From the IMG/VR virus record IMGVR_UViG_3300037245_000477, positions 1-50,533 of that record: a stretch of 50,533 nt of DNA; one strand, given 5' to 3'. Below the pieces are notes generated by a model that was not told the DNA's origin, made no database searches, and saw only the letters and a program-made list of their open reading frames with translations. Below are positions 30,905 through 39,024 of the stretch, piece after piece. The stretch is from a virus. The stretch's first letter is position 1; every line of letters starts with the position of its first letter. A program made the position numbers and the translations under genes.

Positions 30905-31689
30905 TGCCCAATAGGACAGCAACAAGAGACTTCTACCTTGAGGTGGCAAAGGGCAATATACCCGGTCATACTCATATAAATAAGTTTGGGCATAACCCAA
31001 CTGCCGATGAGGGTGATGATGTATGGGGTGGAGGTGGTGTATATCCTTTCTATCCTACCGCCGCTATAGATGTTGATATAGTTAGCACAAGCACTGACGA
31101 TGACGCGGGAGGCATAGGGGCAATACAAGTAATAGTGCAAGGTCTTGATACTAACTGGGACCAACAACAGGAAACAGTAACTCTTAACGGCACTGGTGTT
31201 GTCCAACTTAGTAATACTTACGTCAGGCTTTTTAGGGCATGGGTGCATGAAGCAGGAACGAGCAATACCAACATAGGAGATATTACGGCTTACGCTAGAT
31301 CAACAGGAAGCGGCGTAACTATTGGCGATGTTGGGATGTTTATTGGGATAGGAGACGGACAGACCTTACAAACTATTTATACTGTACCGAATAGCAAAAC
31401 GGCGTACTTCGTAAAAGGATATGTTGGATTGGCAACTTCCGCTAAGACCGCAGAAAACGGCACGTTTAGATGGCTGATGAAACTTAATAATGGCGTCAAT
31501 GGAGCATGGCTAGTCCAAGGAGAAATGGGACTCGTAAACCTTGGGGCTGGAAATTGGCAGTACGAGTATGGTGTTCCGGCAGGCCCACTCCCAGAGAGAA
31601 CAGATATAAGAATTGCATTAACTACTGCGTCAAATACATTCGACACGGTAGGCGGCTATGATTTAGTATTAGTAGATGACGGATTTTAA
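30904..31689 (+). CDS. Virion structural protein, 261 aa
   Basis: Start taken at 30904 (MPNRTATRDFYLEVAKGNIP), coupled by TAATG to the fibre gene; ATG at 30895 is possible. The protein is beta-rich with GDGQTLQTIYTVPNSKTAYF and PLPERTDIRIALTT segments. I recall this type of sequence from phage structural proteins of unknown position, but cannot name a family. Probably part of the fibre or tail complex. Confidence 0.55.
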   Translation: MPNRTATRDFYLEVAKGNIPGHTHINKFGHNPTADEGDDVWGGGGVYPFYPTAAIDVDIVSTSTDDDAGGIGAIQVIVQGLDTNWDQQQETVTLNGTGVVQLSNTYVRLFRAWVHEAGTSNTNIGDITAYARSTGSGVTIGDVGMFIGIGDGQTLQTIYTVPNSKTAYFVKGYVGLATSAKTAENGTFRWLMKLNNGVNGAWLVQGEMGLVNLGAGNWQYEYGVPAGPLPERTDIRIALTTASNTFDTVGGYDLVLVDDGF

Positions 31690-31698
31690 GGAAATAAC

Positions 31699-31935
31699 AT
31701 GGCAGAACTAAACTTAACAATAACAATACCGGACGCAAACGTAGCAGATGCAAAAGCAGGCTTTCTTGCAAAGCTACCAAATAATGAGCTTGACGAAAAC
31801 AACGATCCGAAGTACACTGACAAGGAATGGCTGGAAGTGTGCTTATCCAGATACATAAACAAGATTTACCGTAAAGGTAAAAACATAATCCGTGACAGGG
31901 AAGCTGTCATAATAAGTGATATAACTAAACCGTAA
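31699..31935 (+). CDS. Small hypothetical protein, 78 aa
   Basis: MAELNLTITIPDANVADAKA begins a mixed protein with an acidic centre (NELDENNDPKYTDKEWLEVC) and basic end (INKIYRKGKNIIRDREAV). The pattern resembles small phage proteins found beside fibre genes, where a strand is followed by a helix carrying a conserved Trp. Function unknown. Confidence 0.55.
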   Translation: MAELNLTITIPDANVADAKAGFLAKLPNNELDENNDPKYTDKEWLEVCLSRYINKIYRKGKNIIRDREAVIISDITKP

Positions 31936-31945
31936 AGGAAGACCG

Positions 31946-32110
31946 ATGGCAAAAGAAACAAAAGAAGCGGCGCAAAAACAGAAGCTGATCGTGAAAAAGG
32001 CGAAAGCAACAGACCTGAACATCAAGCTAGGCAAGATGCAAGCAGAGTTCAAGCTAGTTAATCAGGAATACGCAGCAGTTATGAACGAGATCGAAGCAGC
32101 AGAAAAATAG
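31946..32110 (+). CDS. Small coiled-coil protein, 54 aa
   Basis: MAKETKEAAQKQKLIVKKAK: a single charged helix with heptad spacing through LNIKLGKMQAEFKLVNQEYA. TAAAGGAAGACCG upstream includes AAGGA. Probably an oligomerising assembly or adaptor peptide; no family recognised. Confidence 0.6.
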   Translation: MAKETKEAAQKQKLIVKKAKATDLNIKLGKMQAEFKLVNQEYAAVMNEIEAAEK

Positions 32111-32126
32111 AAAGTAAGGGTACGAA

Positions 32127-32561
32127 ATGTTACTAGGTCCAGAATTAGTTACGAACGGCGATTTTGCGGCAGACACCGACTGGGACAAAGACGTGGGGGC
32201 CGAATGGGCGATTGCGGCAGGTGACGCGGCAATAGCCGTCGCTACCGGAACGCTCAGTCTCAGCCAAGGTATCGGCATGGTACTCGGCAGGTCGTACCGA
32301 GTTGGCTACAAGATAAGCGGAATAGCGGGTACGGCCAGTTTACTGATAGGCAACGGCGGAGTATCTAAGGTCTTAGTGGATGGGACTTTCTCTGAAACCT
32401 ACACGGCAACCGGAGCAACCCCCGGAACTCTGTATTTCCAAGCCGAAACAGGCGCTTCCGTTACTGTAGATGACGTATCGGTGAAAGAAGTGCTGAGCAG
32501 TAAGTTTTTCGTGCAGGGACATGGCGGCAGAATTGAAGATTACTTTAAGCAGAGTGGATAG
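32127..32561 (+). CDS. Carbohydrate-binding-module-like virion protein
   Basis: 144 aa. ELVTNGDFAADTDWDKDVGA and the ending ASVTVDDVSVKEV match the start and end of the jelly-roll module often found in phage fibres (TNGDF...W...G...DDVSV). A 20-residue tail follows. As a free-standing module it may bind surface sugars or join fibres. Assignment by pattern. Confidence 0.65.
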   Translation: MLLGPELVTNGDFAADTDWDKDVGAEWAIAAGDAAIAVATGTLSLSQGIGMVLGRSYRVGYKISGIAGTASLLIGNGGVSKVLVDGTFSETYTATGATPGTLYFQAETGASVTVDDVSVKEVLSSKFFVQGHGGRIEDYFKQSG

Positions 32562-32572
32562 AAAGGACTGTA

Positions 32573-32797
32573 ATGGCTAAGTTTAGATTTCCCTTGCTTG
32601 GCGTGAATAAAAACTTCGCTGCCAGTACCAGACCAGACTATACATCGTCTGACATGAACAACGTCCGTCCGTTTGACGTTCTGGAAGAAAGAGCCAGAGG
32701 AGGACAGCGACCTGGAATGCGGAAAGTGTATAATCAGGACATTGGAAGCGGGACTCCGGTGGTAAAGATAGCACAGATAACGACAGTGGAGCTTTAA
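32573..32797 (+). CDS. Tail nozzle N-terminal fragment, 74 aa
   Basis: MAKFRFPLLGVNKNFAASTR, then TSSDMNNVRPFDVLEERARG and GQRPGM, resembles the conserved start of podovirus tail-nozzle (tail tubular B-type) proteins. Those continue for 500 or more residues. Here the frame meets TAA at 32795-32797. The rest of the protein continues in the same frame from an ATG immediately after. GAAAGGACTGTA upstream. Either a split gene with re-initiation or a nonsense change. Confidence 0.6.
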   Translation: MAKFRFPLLGVNKNFAASTRPDYTSSDMNNVRPFDVLEERARGGQRPGMRKVYNQDIGSGTPVVKIAQITTVEL

Positions 32798-34429
32798 ATG
32801 GCAATAACTCCTACATCGCCGACTGATTCGGCAACAGATGTTCCTATCAATGCGGTACTGGTCTGGACTGATTCGGTCGAGAGTGATTCGTACAAGGTGT
32901 ACTTTGGGACGAACGAAACCAAGGTGACTAACGGCGACAGTGATGTTTTCCGTGGCGAAGTTACGGAGTTGACTTACGATCCGCGAGTATTGCTGACATA
33001 CAGCACTGAGTATTTCTGGCGGATTGACGCTGTTCTGGGCGCGGCTGTTACGACTGGTTCGGTGTATAGTTTTACTGTTATATCCTCCACGGCGAATATT
33101 ACAGGCAAGAAGTACAAGAAACGCCTTGTTGCTTTGGCAGACGACAGTTTTCATTATGAGGACATTGACAGCCAGCCGTCCGATATGATTGCTTTGGCTA
33201 GCTTGGTACTTGATACCAGCGAACCGATAGACATGGTGGAGGCGTACCAGAAGATATTTATAGTCAATGGGTCTGATAAGTGGGTTGTTGACTTTTCAAA
33301 TACGAAAGTCGTGGGGACTGTTTCGGGCAGAATAACCAGAGGGATGATTCTGGTTGGCGATGGGGCTGGCAATGCTCAAATGGTCGTTGATTTCTGGACA
33401 GGCTCGGCAACAGATATATTCTACGGGTTCAATACGACTTCTGCTGTATTCACGAATGGCGATGTTCTTTCAGGCCAGAACAAGGACGGCGAGAGTGTTT
33501 CGATCACTCTGACTGCGGACGGAGTGCTACCAGACCCACCTCATTACTACGAGTGGACGACATACGGCGACATCACTGACCCGACAGACCCAGACTATAA
33601 AGGCGAAATGCCGTCACTTTCAACGATACTTGCCAGATTCAGGGGCAGAATAAGTTTGTCTGGAAACAGCACCGTTCCGCATAGCTGGGATATGACTCGG
33701 CAGGACGACCCGTTTGACCTGCTGTTCCTGGAAGAAGATGCGGCTTCGGCAGTCCTTGGAGCAAACGCGGCGATAGGACAGATTGGCGATGTGGTAATAT
33801 CCGAGATGCCTTACAATGACGACTACCTGATATTCGGCTGTTCCAATTCGATCTGGATTCTGGCAGGCGACCCGGCAGGTGGCGGTTCACTGGACCCGCT
33901 GAATGAGACAACCGGAATCATGGGTCGGGACGCTTGGTGTAAAGATGGCGACGGAAATACATACTTCGTCGGGACAGACGGCATCTACAGGATAGCGAAA
34001 AACCTGACTTCGTTTGACAACCTGACGATGGATAAGATACCGACGATCATAAAAGACCTTGGGCTGGATGCAGACAAGCAGGTAGTCACAATGGGCTATG
34101 ACGGCAGGCAGCATGGCTTGGTGATCGGTGTGACAGAGCGAGAAGACGGAAGCAATCAAAACTTCTGGTACGACTTGCGAACAGGTGGATTCTTCCCTGA
34201 GAGCTATCCAAACCAAATGTCGCTGTTCGGACAGTTCTACTACAAGGCAGACAACGCAGAATATAAACGGCTGATGATTGGCTGTAATGATGGATTTATC
34301 AGAACTTTTGATGTAACATATAAAAATGACGAATTAAATGACACAGCTTATACGGCTCAAGACATCGACTTCGTTTCCTATGAATTACTCTGGGACGATG
34401 GCGATTTCGATGAAGGCGTAGCGATGTAA
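32798..34429 (+). CDS. Tail nozzle body with N-terminal FN3/Ig-like domain
   Basis: 543 aa, in frame with the preceding 74-aa ORF and separated by one TAA. GGAG stands 6 nt before its ATG. Residues about 3-95 (PTSPTDSATDVPINAVLVWT to EYFWRIDAV) form a fibronectin-III-like domain. The remainder is beta-propeller-like (YQKIFIVNGSDKWVVDFSN; YLIFGCSNSIWILAGDP; YFVGTDGIYRIAKNL), matching nozzle proteins that plug the tail tip. The FN3 domain lies exactly where the ORF is divided. Confidence 0.65.
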   Translation: MAITPTSPTDSATDVPINAVLVWTDSVESDSYKVYFGTNETKVTNGDSDVFRGEVTELTYDPRVLLTYSTEYFWRIDAVLGAAVTTGSVYSFTVISSTANITGKKYKKRLVALADDSFHYEDIDSQPSDMIALASLVLDTSEPIDMVEAYQKIFIVNGSDKWVVDFSNTKVVGTVSGRITRGMILVGDGAGNAQMVVDFWTGSATDIFYGFNTTSAVFTNGDVLSGQNKDGESVSITLTADGVLPDPPHYYEWTTYGDITDPTDPDYKGEMPSLSTILARFRGRISLSGNSTVPHSWDMTRQDDPFDLLFLEEDAASAVLGANAAIGQIGDVVISEMPYNDDYLIFGCSNSIWILAGDPAGGGSLDPLNETTGIMGRDAWCKDGDGNTYFVGTDGIYRIAKNLTSFDNLTMDKIPTIIKDLGLDADKQVVTMGYDGRQHGLVIGVTEREDGSNQNFWYDLRTGGFFPESYPNQMSLFGQFYYKADNAEYKRLMIGCNDGFIRTFDVTYKNDELNDTAYTAQDIDFVSYELLWDDGDFDEGVAM

Positions 34430-34439
34430 GGAGTTAGGC

Positions 34440-36290
34440 ATGGCAGAATCACTACCAAGTGCAGAAAACAATAAACTTTGGGGAACAGCTTATAATGGCT
34501 ATTTGCTTGTCGGCCACAATACAGACGGGACTCATTTTGGCGGCATTTTCAATGTCAAAGACCCTGCTTACGGCGCTGTTGGCGATGGCGAAGCTGACGA
34601 TACTGCTGCAATAGTATCAGCTATCATAGCTGCAAACGCAGCGGGCGGAGGAACTGTTTATTTCCCCCCCGGCACGTACAACGTAACCGGAGAAATCTCA
34701 ATCCTGTCAAACGTTACGCTTTTTGGAGACAACGCTACTATATTCCTTATTGCCAATTCTGATACTATAATTTTCCCGATTGTGTCTGGCAGTAATATAA
34801 TAGTAGACGGACTAGAGATAGACGGTAATGGTGATAATCAAGGTTCTACTTCTAATTTTTTCAATATGGGAGGCACGAACGACAATATTACAATTAAAAA
34901 CTGCCATTTACACGATGGAAAAGGTGCTGCTTATGCGAACGTAAGTTCAGCTACATCGAACATGAAGTTTATTGATAACTGGGTGCATGATTTCACAAGC
35001 AATGGTATTAGTATGACAGGTATAGGGACTACCTCCAATACACTTATTTCAAGAAATACTTTTACCGACTTACAGAAAGCGGTTTCAAGTCAACACAATA
35101 CAGATGATATAGCACATGTAGGCATTAGAATCACTGATAACTATGTTAAGGATATGAAAATAACCACACCTGGATTTGGCTTTGAGATGGGTGCGATTGA
35201 CACGACAGATATTTCCAACAACATCATAGACACATGTTTTAGGGGTGTTGGTATTGGAATTGAGGGTGCTGCAACTGTAACCTTATCTAATAACACCGTT
35301 AAAGGGGCGACAGATGTTGCTTTCGAGGTATCAAGTCAGGATGTGGGTGGATCAATACTTATGGAGGGTAATATTTTCATCAATTGCGTTGGAGGGATTG
35401 TAACTTCAACGCAAAATGGAATAAATTACAATATCACTGCCAATGATAATGAATTTGCAAACACACCTAGTGGAGACACTACGACTGAGGGGATTCGTTT
35501 TTCAGCGATCAACGGTACAATTTCCAATAATACGTTTCATATTAGCGATGCCGACAGTGGGGAAGCTATCCTGATTCAGGGAGGTGGAGGCGTAAATGCC
35601 CAAAATATAAACTGCATTGGCAATACCATCTTCTTTGACGCCACTGTAAGAACATTACCTCCGACTGCAATAGCCTTGGCTGGCGCGTCAGTAGTAACCG
35701 TTTCGAATAATATCTGCGTTATCGGTGACGATTCAGGTACGTCGGGCATAATACGAGTAAGTTCAAATGATTCCGACCATGTTTTCATAGAAGATAATCG
35801 CGTTATTTACGCAGGCGTAGGGATAGCAACTAATCCTGCGATTAAAATAACAGGCACAGAGGCAGAGGATTGTTCCATAGCCAGAAACTACATAGAAGGT
35901 TTTGCGATAGGCATAAATACTACTGGGAATACATCTTTCCCTGTTTCTATTAAAGACAATGTATTTATTGGTAACACGGCAAATATCCGAGCAGACATAA
36001 GCCATCAAACAGAAGCAACTACAACCTTGGATAATACCGGCACACCAACGGTTTCAGGTGCTACGATATGTCTTACAGGTGGAACTGCAACTATTACAGA
36101 TTTTGATGACGGGTTAACTAACCAGATAATCACAGTGATCGCAGAGCATTCGCTTGATATTACAGACGGAACAAACATATTCCTTAGCGGAAGTGCAACA
36201 TGGTCAATGACCGCGACAGACACGCTAGTATTGATTTGTAAGGCTGATAATAAATGGTATGAGTTAAGCCGTGGAGATAATGGAGCATAA
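34440..36290 (+). CDS. Tailspike with pectate-lyase (right-handed beta-helix) fold
   Basis: 616 aa. FNVKDPAYGAVGDGEADDTA followed by GGGTVYFPPGTY is the hallmark start of the pectate-lyase-3 superfamily. About 450 residues of beta-helix repeats follow (N-x-I/V-x-N-N-T type; NCHLHDGKG, SNNIIDTCFRG, IEDNRVIYAG). A short beta-sandwich end may trimerise. Such spikes bind and often cut host polysaccharide. Active-site residues cannot be assigned by eye. AAGGAG upstream; the stop overlaps the next ATG. Confidence 0.85.
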   Translation: MAESLPSAENNKLWGTAYNGYLLVGHNTDGTHFGGIFNVKDPAYGAVGDGEADDTAAIVSAIIAANAAGGGTVYFPPGTYNVTGEISILSNVTLFGDNATIFLIANSDTIIFPIVSGSNIIVDGLEIDGNGDNQGSTSNFFNMGGTNDNITIKNCHLHDGKGAAYANVSSATSNMKFIDNWVHDFTSNGISMTGIGTTSNTLISRNTFTDLQKAVSSQHNTDDIAHVGIRITDNYVKDMKITTPGFGFEMGAIDTTDISNNIIDTCFRGVGIGIEGAATVTLSNNTVKGATDVAFEVSSQDVGGSILMEGNIFINCVGGIVTSTQNGINYNITANDNEFANTPSGDTTTEGIRFSAINGTISNNTFHISDADSGEAILIQGGGGVNAQNINCIGNTIFFDATVRTLPPTAIALAGASVVTVSNNICVIGDDSGTSGIIRVSSNDSDHVFIEDNRVIYAGVGIATNPAIKITGTEAEDCSIARNYIEGFAIGINTTGNTSFPVSIKDNVFIGNTANIRADISHQTEATTTLDNTGTPTVSGATICLTGGTATITDFDDGLTNQIITVIAEHSLDITDGTNIFLSGSATWSMTATDTLVLICKADNKWYELSRGDNGA

Positions 36291-36856
36291 TGAGCGATTT
36301 AGTAGTACACATTTTAAATCACGGTTACGACAACAACGACCCGGTATATCTGTCGTGGCTGACTGATACGTTTTTTGTTGCTGATAAGAACGACCACAAC
36401 TTTAAGTTGGTTCGGACTTACGCGGGCGATGTTTACCTGCAATGGACAGAGGATATTACTTCTGGGTACGTTGTTCAGGCGAACATTCTGCCTATCGAGA
36501 GTTATGCTGTTCTGGGACCGAAGCCACTTTCGGCAGACGATTTTGCTAATACGAAGCTGACAGACTTGGTAATGATTTCTGGCGGTGGTGCGTTGGGCGG
36601 TTCTGAGCTTGACACTGACGGCTTGACGATGGATTTGTTCGTGAAAGACACCAGCGAAGAAGTTACCGAAGCAATCAAGGCTGATGCCACGCCACAGTAC
36701 ACATACACGCAGACTGGCCCCGGCAGGGCGCAGAACCAGCGACCGGACATTGCTGGGCTGGTAGCAGGCATTAAGCTGTCAAACGCAGTCCTCGACGAAA
36801 CGTGGGCTATTGAGAAAGTGTCCACGAAGACGAAGCCGTTTGGGAGGAAAACCTAA
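36290..36856 (+). CDS. Virion-region hypothetical protein, 188 aa
   Basis: MSDLVVHILNHGYDNNDPVY begins a beta-rich N-terminal half with aromatic residues, and a more helical, basic end (DETWAIEKVSTKTKPFGRKT). Coupled to the tailspike (ATAATG) and to the next fibre gene, which starts at its last base (TAATG). Probably a tail-fibre assembly or attachment protein; no family recognised. Confidence 0.5.
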   Translation: MSDLVVHILNHGYDNNDPVYLSWLTDTFFVADKNDHNFKLVRTYAGDVYLQWTEDITSGYVVQANILPIESYAVLGPKPLSADDFANTKLTDLVMISGGGALGGSELDTDGLTMDLFVKDTSEEVTEAIKADATPQYTYTQTGPGRAQNQRPDIAGLVAGIKLSNAVLDETWAIEKVSTKTKPFGRKT

Positions 36857-38370
36857 TGGCTGGACAAATTGTAGTTTCAGGAGCAACCAAAGCTGACATC
36901 AACAAAATCAGACGGCGTTTGCAGTTATTGTCGAGTGCATTGGCGCAGGCACTTTTCAAGGGTTCATTCCCCTCAGAAGCGGCACTTATATCCGAACATG
37001 GTACGCCGAAAGAGGGTTGGAACTACTACAATACTTCGATAGGCCAGACCTTGGCGTATCACAAGGGAGCGTGGTATCAGTACACTATTGACGGCGAGAA
37101 TGGAACGAACAGCGATTACAAAGGTTCGTTCACTGTTGCGCCGTCCGACCCGGTTACAGACGATGCTTACTACGACTCTGTTGACGGCGTTGTTTACATT
37201 TACAATGGCGTTGCATGGGAAATAATGTCGCAGGCTGGAACAGGCATTGCGGTCACTTACAACGACAGTGACCTTGACGCAACACCAGCCGACCCGACAG
37301 GGACAGGCGAAACAGGCGGCTGGCATCTTGACGCGACCGAAGACGTAAACTGGTTGAGCCAGAAAGTAGGCGCTGGCGACTGGGGAACTCCGATTCCAGC
37401 AAAGAATTTGGTCGGGGCGGTTGGGCCAGAGGGACCGCAGGGCGACCCCGGCGAGGATGGCACAGACGGAACGAATGGTACAGATGGCACGGATGGTTCA
37501 ATAGTCCCGATACTCAGTGCAGTTGACTTCAAGAGCAATGACCCGACAACAACAGTAAGCTGGTCACAGGGAACAATCAACTTCGGTACTGCCGAAATTG
37601 CAATGACAGGCGGTGGCGACAGTACGACATTGAAATACATTTACTGGGTTGGGCCGTCTGCAACAGTCTTGTCATATACAAACACGCTGGCGACTGCGAC
37701 AGCGACAGGCAACTGGCTTGTCTGCATAAACGATGCAGGTACGGCTTACCCTGCCAACGCAACACGTCTTATCAATGCTGGCATGATTACAGTAAATACG
37801 CTGGCGGCGATAGCAGTTGACGCAGGAACATTGACGGCTGGCGATATAACAGCATTGACAATTAGTGCTGATAAGATGACTGTTGGAACCTTGGAGGCAG
37901 GTAGGATATTCTCGTCTTCACTGGCAGGAGTTGGGGCGTTCGGTTTTCTTCCGCTGTTGACGGACATCACTAGCCTGCAACACAGTTCAAATTCCTACCA
38001 ATCAACCCAAACTGCTCCTTGGCTGGCAAGTTCGGACCAAACTGCACTGGCAGTAATGAAAATCCAGCGGGTGTTCAGCTTTACTATTACAGGCGATATG
38101 TATTGCGCGATAGGCGAATGGGATGAATCTGGCGACAAAACAGATTGGGCGAACTATGATGTTCTTGCAAGCGACACACACGATTTGCTGGCAAGCGAAG
38201 ACGAAGCTCAGGTATGGTATGGGAATATTTCAATGGAAGCAGCATTGACAAGCGGCAAGTGGTACATGATTTACCAAGAATCTAAACTTGACTCTGTTAC
38301 GACAAGCAATATAGTAGCAAGAGTGGACTATAATTTCTTAGAGACAAAAATTCTAAACGTAGATAAATAG
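36856..38370 (+). CDS. Fibre protein with collagen-like Gly-X-Y segment
   Basis: 504 aa. An N-terminal helix (KADINKIRRRLQLLSSALAQ, possible coiled coil) precedes repeated small domains (GWNYYNTSIGQTLAYHKGAW; DDAYYDSVDGVVYIYNGVAW). Nine Gly-X-Y triplets run at about 187-214 (GPEGPQGDPGEDGTDGTNG and on), then a C-terminal beta domain. Collagen-like stretches in phage fibres trimerise the shaft. Likely a side fibre acting with the tailspike. Confidence 0.7.
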   Translation: MAGQIVVSGATKADINKIRRRLQLLSSALAQALFKGSFPSEAALISEHGTPKEGWNYYNTSIGQTLAYHKGAWYQYTIDGENGTNSDYKGSFTVAPSDPVTDDAYYDSVDGVVYIYNGVAWEIMSQAGTGIAVTYNDSDLDATPADPTGTGETGGWHLDATEDVNWLSQKVGAGDWGTPIPAKNLVGAVGPEGPQGDPGEDGTDGTNGTDGTDGSIVPILSAVDFKSNDPTTTVSWSQGTINFGTAEIAMTGGGDSTTLKYIYWVGPSATVLSYTNTLATATATGNWLVCINDAGTAYPANATRLINAGMITVNTLAAIAVDAGTLTAGDITALTISADKMTVGTLEAGRIFSSSLAGVGAFGFLPLLTDITSLQHSSNSYQSTQTAPWLASSDQTALAVMKIQRVFSFTITGDMYCAIGEWDESGDKTDWANYDVLASDTHDLLASEDEAQVWYGNISMEAALTSGKWYMIYQESKLDSVTTSNIVARVDYNFLETKILNVDK

Positions 38371-38379
38371 GAGCAAAAA

Positions 38380-39015
38380 ATGGTATTCAGAAATCCATAC
38401 GCAGGAGCGTCGGGCGTTGATGCACTTAGAAGCGGCATAGCATACCAAAAGCAGTTCGGCCCAAAGGTGTTGACTCCTGCGGAAATAAACAAGCAAAAAG
38501 TTGAAGACTTTACTACCGAGTTCACCGAGAAGCAGGATGCGGCAAACTTGGCGAACGAAGAACGCTACGCAGACATTCTTGGTCAGTACGGCAGGACGAT
38601 TGAGGGTGCTACTGCCAGAGGGCCGGAGACATTGACTTTTGACGAGTCACAGTTTGCTGGCTTGGGCGATCAGGCGAAGAAAGACATTGCACAGACGTAC
38701 ACGAACCTTACGGCGGCTAATACACAAGGTCTGGTCAGTTCTGGGTTGGCTGGCACGACAGCAAGGGGCGCGGTGACAGCGGCATCAGCAAGAGGGCAGG
38801 TAGATGCAACTGGCAGGTTGAACGAAAGCCTGCGACGTGAGCGTATAAGTTACGGTTCAGACATTGACAGATTCAATGCGACAACCAGAAACGCATACGC
38901 CCAGTACATTGACAGTCTGACAGCCCAGAAGTTGAGCTTCATGGAACGGCGAGAAGACGAAGGCCCGAACGAGGCATTATTCCTGCAACAGTTAGAGAGA
39001 TTCGGCAACATTTAG
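38380..39015 (+). CDS. Internal virion (ejection-type) protein, 211 aa
   Basis: Ala/Gln/Arg-rich, almost all helical, no signal or membrane part. It is first of four consecutive genes with this composition at the end of the structural operon. In podoviruses such genes encode internal core proteins ejected before DNA. The SAL-type motif GLAGTTARGAVTAASARGQV is repetitive. Shine-Dalgarno AGGAG. The role is inferred from order and composition. Confidence 0.6.
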   Translation: MVFRNPYAGASGVDALRSGIAYQKQFGPKVLTPAEINKQKVEDFTTEFTEKQDAANLANEERYADILGQYGRTIEGATARGPETLTFDESQFAGLGDQAKKDIAQTYTNLTAANTQGLVSSGLAGTTARGAVTAASARGQVDATGRLNESLRRERISYGSDIDRFNATTRNAYAQYIDSLTAQKLSFMERREDEGPNEALFLQQLERFGNI

Positions 39016-39024
39016 GAGCAAAAG

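Noticed and set aside
32795-32797. TAA as a generally recoded sense codon
   Set aside because: Many clear genes (large terminase, ParB-like, helicase, nuclease) end in TAA at expected lengths, so the code is standard. The in-frame TAA needs a local explanation.
29378-38370. Tape-measure or long-tail genes
   Set aside because: The large proteins here are beta-rich fibres, a nozzle and a beta-helix spike. The long helical proteins lie later, in the order expected of podovirus internal proteins.
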